Of a stretch of DNA of 64,000 bases, positions 16,392 to 24,903 are shown piece after piece; within the stretch, counting starts at the first letter, position 1; each line of letters starts with the position of its first letter. The notes under the pieces were generated by a model. The model searched no databases. It was not told the DNA's origin and saw only the letters and a list, made by a program, of their open reading frames with translations. The DNA lies in contig NZ_CP071091.1 in the NCBI RefSeq assembly GCF_017301635.1, positions 4,166,001-4,230,000 on the forward strand. The letters run 5' to 3'. This DNA comes from Myxococcus landrumus (GTDB taxonomy: Bacteria; Myxococcota; Myxococcia; Myxococcales; Myxococcaceae). Made by a program: the position numbers and the translations under genes.

Positions 16392-18812
16392 ATGGTCGAG
16401 ACGCTCTGGCAGGACCTCCGCTACGGCACACGCATCCTCGTCCGCAGCCCCGGTTTCACCGCGGCCATTCTGTTGACGCTGGCGCTCGGCATTGGCGCGA
16501 ACACCGCCATCTTCAGCGTCATCCATGGCGTGCTGTTGCGGCCCCTCCCCTATGCGGAGGGGGAGCGGCTGATACATCTCGAACAGCCCGTGGCGCGAGT
16601 GGAGCTCGAGAACGCGGGCTTCTCTCCGCCCGAGCTCGAGGACTACCGGCAGCGCCTCACGCGCATCCAGGGGCTGGTCGAGTACCACTCCATGCCCTTC
16701 AACATCGTGGGGCACGGCGAGCCACGGCGCGTCCAGACGGCCGTGGTGTCCTCTGGCTTCTTCGACACGTTGGGGGTCCGCCCGCTGCTCGGACGGACGT
16801 TCCTGCCCGAGGAGGAGAAGCCCGGAGCGGCGCCGGTGTTGATTCTCAGCCATGCGTACTGGCAGGGCGCGTATGGCGCGGACCCCGCCATCGTGGGGAA
16901 GACCTTCACGATGAACGGACGCACGCACACCGTCATCGGAGTGCTGCCTCCCGTGCCGCAGTATCCCGCGGAGAACGACGTGTACATGCCCGTCTCCGCC
17001 TGTCCGTTCCGCTCGGCGGAGGACTGGACGCACACCCGCACCAGCCGAGGGCTCACCGTCCTCGGGCGGCTCGCGCCCGGCGTGTCGATGGAGGAGGCTC
17101 GCGCGGAGCTGGCGATGGTGGCGTCCAGCCTTCATCAGGCCCATCCCAACGACTACCCCTCCACCGAGGGGTTCTCCGCCACCGCGTCGCGCATCCAGGA
17201 CAGGCTCGTGGCCCGTGCGCGCCCGACCCTGATGCTCCTGTTCGCCACGGCCCTCTTCTTGTTGCTCGTCGTGTGCGCCAACGTCGCCAACCTCACCCTG
17301 GCGCGGCTGGCGCGCCGTGAGCACGAGCTCGCGGTCCGTGCCGCGGTGGGTGCGGGCCGGGGGCGGCTGGTCAGACAGTTGCTGACGGAGCACCTGCTGC
17401 TGTCGTTGCTGGGGGGACTGCTGGGACTCGTGGTGGCGGTCGCGGGGATGGAGCTGCTCGTGTCCTTCGTGGCGCGATACACCTCGCGCGCGGTGGAGGT
17501 GAGCGTGGGCGTCCCCATGCTGCTCATCAACCTCGGCTTGTCGCTCGGCACGGGGCTGGTGCTCTCGCTGTTGCCCGCGCTTCCCTCGCGCACGGTGTTC
17601 GGCTCGGGGCGCATCCAGGGGACCTCACGGGTGAGCCCGCGCCTGCGAGGCTTCTTCATCGTCGCGCAGGTGGCCCTCTCGTGCGTGCTGCTGGTGGGCG
17701 CGGGGTTGATGTTGCGCAGCATGGCGCGGCTTCACCGCGTGGACCCGGGGTTCGACCCGGAGAACGTGCTCACCGCGCGGGTGGACCTCGGGTGGGACCG
17801 GTATCGCGAGGACGACAAGGTCCGTGCGTTCGCCGAGCAACTGGTGCCCCGACTGGAGGGACTGCCTGGCGTGTCCGCGGTCGGGCTCGCCAATGACCTG
17901 CCACTCGGTGGCAAGAGCCCCTGGACGAGTACGCTCAAGGTCGAAGGCCAGGAGGTCCTCCCCGGCCAGGTGCGCCCCAAGACGGACCTGCGCAGCGCGA
18001 CTGTGGGCTACTTCCGCGCGCTCGGGGTGCCCCTGGTGAAGGGCCGTCTCTTCGAGGCAGGAGACGGGCCAGGGACAGCGCCCGTCGTGGTGGTGAATCA
18101 GGCCTTCGTGCGCGCGTACCTCGCGCGAGAGGAGCCCGTGGGGCGGCGCATCTCGTTCGATGACGGGAAGAACTGGGCGACGGTGGTGGGCGTGGTGGGG
18201 GACGTGCGGGAACGAGGGCTCGGAGAGGAGCCGCCGCGCGAGGTGTATCTCCCCTTCGCGTTGCAACCCCTTCGCGACGTGCGGATGCTCGTGCGCACCG
18301 AGGGCGTCCCCATGGCGCTCGCGCCACGGCTGCGCGAGCTGGTGCATGAGCTGGACTCCGAGCAGCCCGTCACCGACGTGCGCCCGCTCTCGAGCCTGCG
18401 CCAGGAGTCACTCGCCGCGCCACGGCTGGTGACGCTCCTCCTCGGCTTCGTCGCGGTGCTCGCGCTGGTGCTGACCTGCACGGGACTGTCGGGCGTGGTG
18501 GCCTTCTCCGTGAGCCAGCGGGTGCGCGAGCTCGGCATCCGCCTGGCACTCGGCGCCGAGCCTTCGAGCGTGCTCGGCCTGGTGCTGCGACAGGGCATGG
18601 TCCTGGTGCTCGCCGGGCTCGTGATGGGAACCGTGGGGGCGTTCGGCCTGTCGTCGCTGATGAAGGGGCTGCTGTTCGGCGTGGAGCCGGCGGACCCCGT
18701 GACGCTCATCGGGGTGGTGCTGCTGCTCGGAGGCACGGGCGCGGTGGCGTGCCTGATTCCCGCCCTGCGCGCCGCGAGGGTGGACCCGGCCATCGCGCTG
18801 CGGAGCACTTGA
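16392..18812 (+). CDS. Two-module MacB/FtsX-type permease (ADOP family)
   Basis: An 806-residue membrane protein with two FtsX-type permease modules. It starts with TLWQDLRYGTRILVRSPGF and a first membrane helix (about 22-45), followed by a periplasmic MacB-like domain (about 55-260), three helices (270-400), a second periplasmic domain (about 430-660) and three C-terminal helices. Both ends carry the permease motif, RREHELAVRAAVGAGRGRL and VRELGIRLALGAEPSSV. This is the 'duplicated orphan permease' layout. The ATPase that such permeases need is not encoded nearby. The ATG at 16392 follows GGAGGCAGGTG. Transported substrate and partner are unknown; members are proposed to act in stress or lipoprotein/peptide export. 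Confidence 0.9.
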   Translation: MVETLWQDLRYGTRILVRSPGFTAAILLTLALGIGANTAIFSVIHGVLLRPLPYAEGERLIHLEQPVARVELENAGFSPPELEDYRQRLTRIQGLVEYHSMPFNIVGHGEPRRVQTAVVSSGFFDTLGVRPLLGRTFLPEEEKPGAAPVLILSHAYWQGAYGADPAIVGKTFTMNGRTHTVIGVLPPVPQYPAENDVYMPVSACPFRSAEDWTHTRTSRGLTVLGRLAPGVSMEEARAELAMVASSLHQAHPNDYPSTEGFSATASRIQDRLVARARPTLMLLFATALFLLLVVCANVANLTLARLARREHELAVRAAVGAGRGRLVRQLLTEHLLLSLLGGLLGLVVAVAGMELLVSFVARYTSRAVEVSVGVPMLLINLGLSLGTGLVLSLLPALPSRTVFGSGRIQGTSRVSPRLRGFFIVAQVALSCVLLVGAGLMLRSMARLHRVDPGFDPENVLTARVDLGWDRYREDDKVRAFAEQLVPRLEGLPGVSAVGLANDLPLGGKSPWTSTLKVEGQEVLPGQVRPKTDLRSATVGYFRALGVPLVKGRLFEAGDGPGTAPVVVVNQAFVRAYLAREEPVGRRISFDDGKNWATVVGVVGDVRERGLGEEPPREVYLPFALQPLRDVRMLVRTEGVPMALAPRLRELVHELDSEQPVTDVRPLSSLRQESLAAPRLVTLLLGFVAVLALVLTCTGLSGVVAFSVSQRVRELGIRLALGAEPSSVLGLVLRQGMVLVLAGLVMGTVGAFGLSSLMKGLLFGVEPADPVTLIGVVLLLGGTGAVACLIPALRAARVDPAIALRST

Positions 18813-18896
18813 GCGCCCGCCCGAGGAGGCACCCTGCCCACGAAGGGAACGCACGAGCCGGAGGCCAGGGCTACGATGCGGCGCCGAGAGGGACAC

Positions 18897-19907
18897 ATGG
18901 GCGCGGCGATGCAACGCGTGGGATTTCTCGGGTACGAGGGCGTGGAGGCCATGGACCTCGTCGGGCCCATGGAGGCGTTCGCGAAGGTCCAGAGCGGTGG
19001 GCAGCGCCGCTATGACGTGGTGATGGTGGGGCTGCACCGGGGTGAGTTCCGGTCCGAGTCGGGGCTCGTCTTCAAGCCGCACCTCCGGCTGGATGACGCC
19101 CAGGGGCTGGATACGCTGCTCATCTCCGGAGGGGCGGGCCTGCGACGGCCCGACACGAACGCCCAGGTGGTGCGCTGGCTCCAGGCCCATGGACACACGG
19201 TGCGGCGTGTCGTCTCCGTCTGCACGGGCATCTATGCCCTCGCGGCGTCGGGGCTCCTCGATGGCCGGCGAGCGACCACCCACTGGCAGTTCGCACAGGA
19301 CGTCGCGGCGCGCTTTCCGAAAGTCCGCCTCGAGCCGGACGCGCTGTTCATCAAGGACGGCACCTTCTACACGTCCGCGGGAATCACCGCGGGCATCGAC
19401 CTGGCGCTCGCGCTCATCGAAGAGGACCACGGCCCGCGCGCGGCGCTCACCGTCGCCCGAGAGATGGTGATGTACCTCAAGCGCCCGGGAGGACAGGCCC
19501 AGTACTCCGAACCCCTGCGCTTCCAGGAGGAGAGCGGTGGGCGCTTTGGAGACCTGACCAGTTGGATGCTGGTCAACCTCGCGGGGGACCTCTCCGTCGA
19601 GGCACTGGCGCAGCGGGCCTGCCTCAGCCCCCGACACTTCGCGCGTCAGTTCCGGACCGCGTTCGGCCAGACACCGGCCGCCTACGTGGAGCAGCTCCGG
19701 ATGGAGGAGGCGCGTCGCAGGCTGGTGGAGGGAGACAGCGGCGTCGAACGGGTGGCGTTCGCCGTGGGGTTCCAGAGCGCGGATGTCTTCCGCCGGGCCT
19801 TCGAGCGCCGCTTCGGCGTGGCTCCCAGCACGTACCGGCGAGGCTTCGGCGCACGCGAGGAGCATGCGCCGGCCCCCCACCGCGCCCCACGACGCGTGGC
19901 TCGCTGA
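18897..19907 (+). CDS. GlxA-type regulator (DJ-1/PfpI domain plus AraC HTH)
   Basis: A 336-residue protein. Residues 1-180 form a DJ-1/PfpI (GATase1-like) domain with VCTGIYALAASGLLDGRRAT, where the Cys occupies the nucleophile-elbow position, and VTTHW-type sequence after it. Residues 215-320 are two AraC helix-turn-helices with LSPRHFARQFRTAFGQTPAAY and VAFAVGFQSADVFRRAFE. The ATG at 18897 is chosen because GAGAGGG precedes it; 18876 is also in frame. GlxA-type proteins are transcription activators, often of amino-acid or amine metabolism. The gene stands between the permease and the TetR operon with no obvious paired target. Confidence 0.9.
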   Translation: MGAAMQRVGFLGYEGVEAMDLVGPMEAFAKVQSGGQRRYDVVMVGLHRGEFRSESGLVFKPHLRLDDAQGLDTLLISGGAGLRRPDTNAQVVRWLQAHGHTVRRVVSVCTGIYALAASGLLDGRRATTHWQFAQDVAARFPKVRLEPDALFIKDGTFYTSAGITAGIDLALALIEEDHGPRAALTVAREMVMYLKRPGGQAQYSEPLRFQEESGGRFGDLTSWMLVNLAGDLSVEALAQRACLSPRHFARQFRTAFGQTPAAYVEQLRMEEARRRLVEGDSGVERVAFAVGFQSADVFRRAFERRFGVAPSTYRRGFGAREEHAPAPHRAPRRVAR

Positions 19908-19952
19908 CCGTCCCAGGCGCGCTGTTCCGCCGATGGATTGACACCTTCTTGC

Positions 19953-19978
19953 ATACATACCAACCGTACGGTATGTAT
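19953..19978. promoter_or_regulatory. Operator-like palindrome upstream of the TetR-GFA operon
   Basis: ATACATACC (19953-19961) and GGTATGTAT (19970-19978) are perfect 9-bp arms with an 8-bp centre that itself contains the palindrome ACCGTACGGT at 19963-19972. A TTGACA box lies at 19938-19943. The site ends 9 bp before the TetR start, a typical autoregulatory position. Confidence 0.75.
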
Positions 19979-19987
19979 CAAATCCTC

Positions 19988-20629
19988 ATGCCACGCCCGC
20001 CCAAACGCGAGCCTGAGCGCGGCGACGCCAGGACCCGCCTGCTCAAGGCCGCCATGGACACCATCCGCGCCAAGGGCTTCGCCGCGACGTCTGTCGACGA
20101 GCTGTGCCAGGTCGCCGCCGTGACGAAGGGCTCGTTCTTCCACCACTTCAAGAGCAAGGACGACCTGGGGGTCGCGGCCGCGGAGTACTGGGCGGAGACG
20201 ACGACCGCCTTCTTCGCGGGAGCGCCCTACCATGCCCCAGAGGATGCGCTCGAGCGTGTCCTGGCCTACGTGGCCTTCCGCAAGTCCATCATCACCGGAG
20301 AACTGGCTGAGTTCACCTGTCTGGTGGGGACGATGGTGCAGGAGGTCTACGCGACGTCACCGGCCATCCGCGACGCCTGCGCCGCGAGCATCTTCGGGCA
20401 TGCCGCGACACTCGAGGCGGACATCGGCGCCGCCATGAAGGCCCGGCGCATCTCCGGCGGATGGACGGCCGAGAGCCTCGCTCGCCATACGCAGACCGTG
20501 ATTCAAGGCGCCTTCGTGCTCGCCAAGGCAGGAAACTCCCCTGCGCTGGCGAGAGAGAGCCTGGACCACCTCGACCGCTACATCCGCCTCCTCTTCGGTG
20601 GCTCGCGCAAGGAGAAAGCACAGTCATGA
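19988..20629 (+). CDS. TetR/AcrR-family regulator
   Basis: A 213-residue repressor. The HTH at about residues 15-60 contains VAAVTKGSFFHHFKSKDDL, the signature of the NemR/AcrR-like subgroup, which often controls detoxification of electrophiles. The effector domain has a Cys in ELAEFTCLVGTMVQEVY and another pair downstream. A palindromic operator sits directly upstream. No Shine-Dalgarno precedes either ATG (19973 or 19988), so translation may start from a short or absent leader. It overlaps the GFA-like gene by ATGA, which shows that they form an operon. That context fits control of a thiol or aldehyde response. Confidence 0.9.
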   Translation: MPRPPKREPERGDARTRLLKAAMDTIRAKGFAATSVDELCQVAAVTKGSFFHHFKSKDDLGVAAAEYWAETTTAFFAGAPYHAPEDALERVLAYVAFRKSIITGELAEFTCLVGTMVQEVYATSPAIRDACAASIFGHAATLEADIGAAMKARRISGGWTAESLARHTQTVIQGAFVLAKAGNSPALARESLDHLDRYIRLLFGGSRKEKAQS

Positions 20630-21165
20630 CCCAGCCCCCACAGCTCCGCTGCGCCTGCGGACAGGTCCGTCTCGAGGTGGAGGGAACGCCCATCGTCAGC
20701 AGCGAGTGCTATTGCAACAGCTGCCGCGCGGCGGGCGCCAGGCTGGCGACGCTCCCTTCGGCCCGCTCAGTCCTGGGCCCATACGGCGGGACGCACTTCG
20801 TGCTGTATCGCAAGGACCGCATCCGCTTCCTGGAGGGCACTCAGCACCTCAAGGAGTTCCGCCTCACGCCCGAGTCCACGACCCGGCGAATCGTCGCCAC
20901 GTGCTGCAACACGCCCGTGTGCCTCGAGTTCAAGGGCGGCCACTGGCTCAGCCTCTATGCCTGTCTCTGGCCCGAGGGGACGCTGCCTCCTCTCGATCTC
21001 CGGACCATGACGAGTGACCTTCCGGCCAGCGTGGTGCTTCCCGACGATGTCCCGAGCGGCAAGTGGCACCAGGCCTCCTTCTTCGCCAGGCTCCTCGGCG
21101 CGTGGATCATGATGGGGTTTCGAGCTCCGAGGCTCAGCGGCATCAACGGCGAAGTCCGCGCCTGA
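20626..21165 (+). CDS. GFA-like (DUF6151/CENP-V type) zinc protein
   Basis: A 179-residue protein of the glutathione-dependent formaldehyde-activating (GFA) fold. It has CACGQVRLEVEG near the N-terminus and CYCNSCRAAG, which match the paired zinc-binding Cys motifs, plus ATCCNTPVCLEF further on. GFA proteins bind zinc and are linked to thiol adducts of aldehydes. The start overlaps the TetR stop (ATGA), so the two are translationally coupled. The C-terminal part (FFARLLGAWIMMGFRAPRL) has a short hydrophobic helix. It is likely the target of the upstream regulator. Activity on formaldehyde is not shown for this branch. Confidence 0.8.
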   Translation: MTQPPQLRCACGQVRLEVEGTPIVSSECYCNSCRAAGARLATLPSARSVLGPYGGTHFVLYRKDRIRFLEGTQHLKEFRLTPESTTRRIVATCCNTPVCLEFKGGHWLSLYACLWPEGTLPPLDLRTMTSDLPASVVLPDDVPSGKWHQASFFARLLGAWIMMGFRAPRLSGINGEVRA

Positions 21166-21185
21166 CGGGTGCGCCCCGTGGGCTG

Positions 21186-22313
21186 CTACTCATCCACCTC
21201 CTTGCGTGAGCGCGCGGTGGGCGACAGCCCCAGGGCAATCTCCTTCAGCTCGAAGGTCAGCTCCCGGATGGGGAACGGCCTCACGTTGCCGAGGACAATC
21301 ACGGTCAGCCGGTCCTCGGTGTAGTGGTGCAGGTTGGAGAGAAAGCCATCCATGGAGCCGCCGTGTCTCACCAGGACACCCCGCTCCTTGACGCCCGCGC
21401 CGCGAAGATAGGGTTGAATCCGGAAGCCGTAGCCGTAGTAGCCCTGCTCGCGGCTCCCTCCGTCAAAGAGGCGCTTCTTGCTCTCCGCCGAGACCAGCCC
21501 CGAGCCAAAGAGCGCCTGGTCCCAGGCATACAAATCCTCCACCGTCGAATAGATGTCTCCGGACCCGAAGGCATAGGAGACATTGTTCTCGTCGCGCGAA
21601 ACACCCAGCAAGCCCTTCGCGTAGCCGAAGGAGCGCCTGGGCGGGACGTTCGTGGTGCGTTCGATGCCTGAAGCCGCCATCGCCACGGGGGTGAACGTCT
21701 TCTCCTGGAGCACCTGCGCGAACGTCTTGCCCGTGACGGCCTCGATGACGAGCGCCGCGAGGTGGTAGTTCAGGTTGGAGTATTCGAACTTCGCGCCCGG
21801 CTTGAAGGAGAGCTGTGACTTGTTGATGAGCCGCAGAATCTCCGCCGAGGAGACATCCTTCTCCGACTCGTGCTCTATCAACGCGTCCAGATGGTCGGGC
21901 AGTCCGGACCGCTGTTTGAGCAACAGGTGGAGCGTCAGGCGCTTGCCCAGGTCCGCGCGGAGCTGAGGAAGATAGCGGGAAAGAGGGGCGTCCAGCTCCA
22001 GCGTGCCGTCCTCCACCAACTGCATCACCGTCACGGCGGTGAAGGACTTCGTCAGCGAGCCAATGAGGAACTGTGAGGAGAGCGTGTTGGGCCGCTTGCC
22101 GTCCTCGTCGGCCAGACCATATGCGGCGGAGTGAAGAACCTTGCCGTCCTTCGCAACGAGCACCGCTCCGCGAAAGCCCTCCTTTTCGACATGGGAGCGC
22201 AGGTGGGCATCCAGCTTCGCGGCGACGGAGTCCTGGGGCGCGGCCCCTGCGTCGAGACTGAAGCCCAGGCATGCAACGGCGGCCAATCCAACGAGGGATG
22301 AGTGAAAGGACAT
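21186..22313 (-). CDS. Serine hydrolase, class C beta-lactamase/DD-peptidase family
   Basis: A 375-residue exported protein. A signal peptide covers residues 1-25 (MSFHSSLVGLAAVACLGF). The active-site Ser-Lys is in GSLTKSF near residue 84, the YxN motif is YSN in KFEYSNLNYHL, and the third motif is HGGSMDG. This is the family of beta-lactamase-like esterases and DD-peptidases; no feature makes it a true lactamase. The start at 22313 is chosen at the signal peptide. It is 16 bp downstream of the NTF2-like gene on the same strand, so co-transcription is likely. Confidence 0.9.
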   Translation of the reverse strand: MSFHSSLVGLAAVACLGFSLDAGAAPQDSVAAKLDAHLRSHVEKEGFRGAVLVAKDGKVLHSAAYGLADEDGKRPNTLSSQFLIGSLTKSFTAVTVMQLVEDGTLELDAPLSRYLPQLRADLGKRLTLHLLLKQRSGLPDHLDALIEHESEKDVSSAEILRLINKSQLSFKPGAKFEYSNLNYHLAALVIEAVTGKTFAQVLQEKTFTPVAMAASGIERTTNVPPRRSFGYAKGLLGVSRDENNVSYAFGSGDIYSTVEDLYAWDQALFGSGLVSAESKKRLFDGGSREQGYYGYGFRIQPYLRGAGVKERGVLVRHGGSMDGFLSNLHHYTEDRLTVIVLGNVRPFPIRELTFELKEIALGLSPTARSRKEVDE

Positions 22314-22329
22314 GACGGAGTTCGTGGCG

Positions 22330-22821
22330 TCAGTTGTTGGACCAGATGACCGAGACAATCTTCCAGCCCTTGCCCGTGTTCACCAGGTGCCAGCTCTCCT
22401 GGCCGCGATTGATGATGCGGTCCTCCACGTTGAAGGTGAACTCGAAGGAGACCGAGGCGATGCTTCCGTCCGTGTCGATGCGGACGTTGATGAACTTCTC
22501 CTCGATGCGCTTGGGCTTCGCCGCGATGTCCTCGATGAAGGTCCTCGGGTTCTGCTTCGGGTCGGAGGTGAGTTTGTTCGCCTGGGGGTTCTTCTCACGG
22601 ACCTTCTTCAGGCGCTCCTCGCCCTGAACGGACTGCCAGATGACGTCCTCGCGCAGGAACAAGCCGAGGAACTTCTGGGTGTCCTTCTGGATGATGGCCT
22701 CGCGAAAGTCCTCCACCACGGCCTGGATGTGTTGCTTCGCGATGGAGGTGTCCGGGAGGTTCTGCTGAGCCAGTGAAGGCGCTGCGACAAGGCATGCGAG
22801 CAACAGCAGGAACGACTTCAT
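22330..22821 (-). CDS. Exported NTF2-like protein
   Basis: A 163-residue protein with a clear signal peptide (MKSFLLLLACLVAAPSLA). The mature part begins with helix IQAVVEDFREAIIQKDTQKF and runs into four strands ending GWKIVSVIWSNN, the layout of SnoaL/NTF2-like folds. These small alpha+beta cones bind or process small molecules, or serve as accessory domains. It is the first gene of a pair with the serine hydrolase, and the context suggests a shared periplasmic process. The assignment to NTF2-like rests on fold pattern, not on a catalytic motif. Confidence 0.75.
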   Translation of the reverse strand: MKSFLLLLACLVAAPSLAQQNLPDTSIAKQHIQAVVEDFREAIIQKDTQKFLGLFLREDVIWQSVQGEERLKKVREKNPQANKLTSDPKQNPRTFIEDIAAKPKRIEEKFINVRIDTDGSIASVSFEFTFNVEDRIINRGQESWHLVNTGKGWKIVSVIWSNN

Positions 22822-23080
22822 GCGGGACTCCGATGCCGGACGCAGGGGTGTGTTCTCGGCCGGCCTGGGAACCCGCGCTGCTCATGGATATTCCGCCGGA
22901 AGTCCATCGTCCAAGCCATTCTCCGCGCGTCTCGGAGGCTCGGCCATGGGCACCAGATGCAGAAGGAATACCGTTTCGGACGTTACTTCATGCGGAAAGG
23001 CTGAGACGCCTTCCAGAGGCCCACGCCCATCTGGGACACAGGGGCCTCGACCTCAACCCACAGCAGGGAGGGACCATCCC

Positions 23081-23455
23081 ATGAAGCGAGCGTCCATCGT
23101 TGTTTCGGCGGTGATGATGTCGGTCGGGTTCGCCAGCACGGCCCACGCGGGCCCACCCATCACGGTGAATGGCTACGTCTGCGCGGCGACGTACACCCGG
23201 CAGCCCAATGCCACCTATGGCCAGGGCTACGTCATCGTGCAGGTGAACACCGCGGCGAACTGCACGGGGAGCTTCGTCGGCAATTACTTCTACCTGGGCT
23301 CGGGGGCCTCGTCCGTCGGCTACCAGTACAGCGAGGCCGAGCGCCTGGGCCTGTTCGAGCGCGCCACCCAGGCCGCCACCCAGGGAACGCGAGTCACCCT
23401 GTATGTGGAAGGCGCGGGCATCGGCATCCTCGACACCACCTACCGCGGCAACTGA
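23081..23455 (+). CDS. Small secreted protein of unknown function
   Basis: A 124-residue protein with a signal peptide (MKRASIVVSAVMMSVGFA, ending STAHA). The GGGAGGGA ribosome site decides the start. The mature part of about 100 residues has two Cys (VCAATY and NCTGSF), which could form a disulfide, and beta-rich text such as GYVIVQVNTAANC. I recognise no family. A strong hairpin follows the stop codon. The 259 bp upstream of it contain no gene. Confidence 0.75.
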   Translation: MKRASIVVSAVMMSVGFASTAHAGPPITVNGYVCAATYTRQPNATYGQGYVIVQVNTAANCTGSFVGNYFYLGSGASSVGYQYSEAERLGLFERATQAATQGTRVTLYVEGAGIGILDTTYRGN

Positions 23456-23464
23456 CGGCGGCCG

Positions 23465-23498
23465 CGCTCCTCCGGCGAGGCACAGCGCCGGAGGAGCG
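23465..23498. terminator. Strong 13-bp hairpin after the small secreted protein
   Basis: CGCTCCTCCGGCG (23465-23477) and CGCCGGAGGAGCG (23486-23498) pair perfectly with an 8-nt loop, beginning 10 bp after the stop. It is followed by TTGTTG, a poor U-tract. Probable transcription terminator. Confidence 0.7.
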
Positions 23499-23575
23499 TT
23501 GTTGCCAGGGCCACGCAACTTCCCTCCTCGTCGTCGCCAACGCCCCGATACAACGGCATCCTCCTCCTGGGGCTG

Positions 23576-23785
23576 GTGATGTTTGGCCTGACGTTTCTTC
23601 CCTGGCCGGAGGAGCACGCCTCGTGGTTCAGCAAAGGCTACGTCGGCGTCACGCTCGCATCGATGGTCTCCGTGTTCTGGAAGTGGCGATGCCCCAAGTG
23701 CAACAAATACCTGGGCGGCGCGGCAACCGCGCGGCTCTGTCCGGGGTGTGGTGTCCCCTTCGTTGCACCGCCAGCACAGCAGTGA
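23576..23785 (+). CDS. Small membrane protein with a C-terminal zinc ribbon
   Basis: At least 69 residues. A GTG at 23576 is followed at once by an ATG at 23579, but the frame stays open upstream to the hairpin at 23498. The upstream codons read RYNGILLLGL, which would complete the first membrane helix, so the true start may lie earlier at a non-ATG codon. Two hydrophobic segments are followed by CPKC and CPGC, spaced about 15 residues apart, as in a zinc ribbon. It was probably annotated short or missed in many genomes. Function is unknown. Confidence 0.55.
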   Translation: MMFGLTFLPWPEEHASWFSKGYVGVTLASMVSVFWKWRCPKCNKYLGGAATARLCPGCGVPFVAPPAQQ

Positions 23786-23910
23786 TGAACAGCGCAGGCC
23801 CACGCACCTGCATCCCTCGGCTTGCAAGTCCCCGGCGCACCTGAGGATGCTCGTTCGAAGGGAGGAGCGGCGGCGCGGGCCTGAACGGTCCGCTCCGGCC
23901 CGTCGAGCGC

Positions 23911-24795
23911 ATGGACCTGGAAGAGTTGCGTGCCTTTGTCGGCGTCGCGGAGACGGGCTCATACCTGGCCGCGGCGGACAACCTGGCCGTATCGCGGACG
24001 ACGCTGCGCCGCCGCGTCGAGGCGCTGGAGGCTCGCGCGGGCGTTCCCTTGCTCAAGAGCACCCGAACGGGCGTCGTGCTGACGGAGGCCGGCGAGGTCC
24101 TCGCCCGTCGCGGCCGGATGATGATGCAGGAGACCCGCGCCCTCGTCGCCTCACTGCGCGAGGTCGGCCAGGCCCCCGCGGGGCTCTTGCGTGTGGTGTT
24201 GCCCGTGGGCCTGCCGCCCCACCTCCTGTCCCCCCTGTTCGGACTGCTGCGGAGCACCTACCCGCTCCTGCGCGTCCATGCGTCCTTCAGCGACAACCCG
24301 CTGGCGGAGCCGCTCGACAACGTGGACCTCGCGGTGCACTTCGGGAAGGACATGCCCCGAGGCCCCTGGATGTCCCAGGTGGTGCTCCGGGTCCGCGAGC
24401 GCCTCTGGGCCAGCGAGGACTACCTTCGCCAGCACGGCGTGCCCGACTCCGTGGAGGCCCTGCGGGGCCACGAGCTCTTCTCCTGGCAAAGCCCCGGAGG
24501 TGACGCGTGTCTGTGGCCCCAGCTCAAGGGCCCCGCGTTCCAGGTCGAGCCCACCCTCATCTCCACCGACATCCACCTCATCCGGGTGTGCTGTCTCGCG
24601 GGGCAAGGCATCGGGCTGATTCCCAGCGTGGACCTCGCGGACCCGGGCGAGGCCGAGGGGACACTGGTCCCCGTGCTCGCGGACCGCGTGGGTCGAGAGC
24701 TCCCGCTGCGCCTGAGCGTCCCCGAGGCGCTCAGCGAGCTCCCCAAAATCCGGCAGGTGCTCGCACACATCCAGCAGGCCATCGCGCCGCTGTGA
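23911..24795 (+). CDS. LysR-family transcriptional regulator
   Basis: A 294-residue LTTR. The winged helix (residues 1-60) includes LAAADNLAVSRTTLRRRVEAL; the effector domain begins GLLRVVLPVGLPPHLLSPLF. The layout matches the CrgA-like branch with a short first lobe. It has no divergent partner: the small membrane protein is upstream in the same direction and the CHRD protein is 108 bp downstream. It may act on the CHRD gene or on a distant target. Confidence 0.88.
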   Translation: MDLEELRAFVGVAETGSYLAAADNLAVSRTTLRRRVEALEARAGVPLLKSTRTGVVLTEAGEVLARRGRMMMQETRALVASLREVGQAPAGLLRVVLPVGLPPHLLSPLFGLLRSTYPLLRVHASFSDNPLAEPLDNVDLAVHFGKDMPRGPWMSQVVLRVRERLWASEDYLRQHGVPDSVEALRGHELFSWQSPGGDACLWPQLKGPAFQVEPTLISTDIHLIRVCCLAGQGIGLIPSVDLADPGEAEGTLVPVLADRVGRELPLRLSVPEALSELPKIRQVLAHIQQAIAPL

Positions 24796-24903
24796 GTCAT
24801 GCCCATGCGCAGGAGGCGGTCATCGGGTGGCCACCTTTGGCCATCCCCGGCGCCGGGCGTCCACGCTACGCAAGCGGACAGTCCCCACGAGCTGGAGTCC
24901 GCC

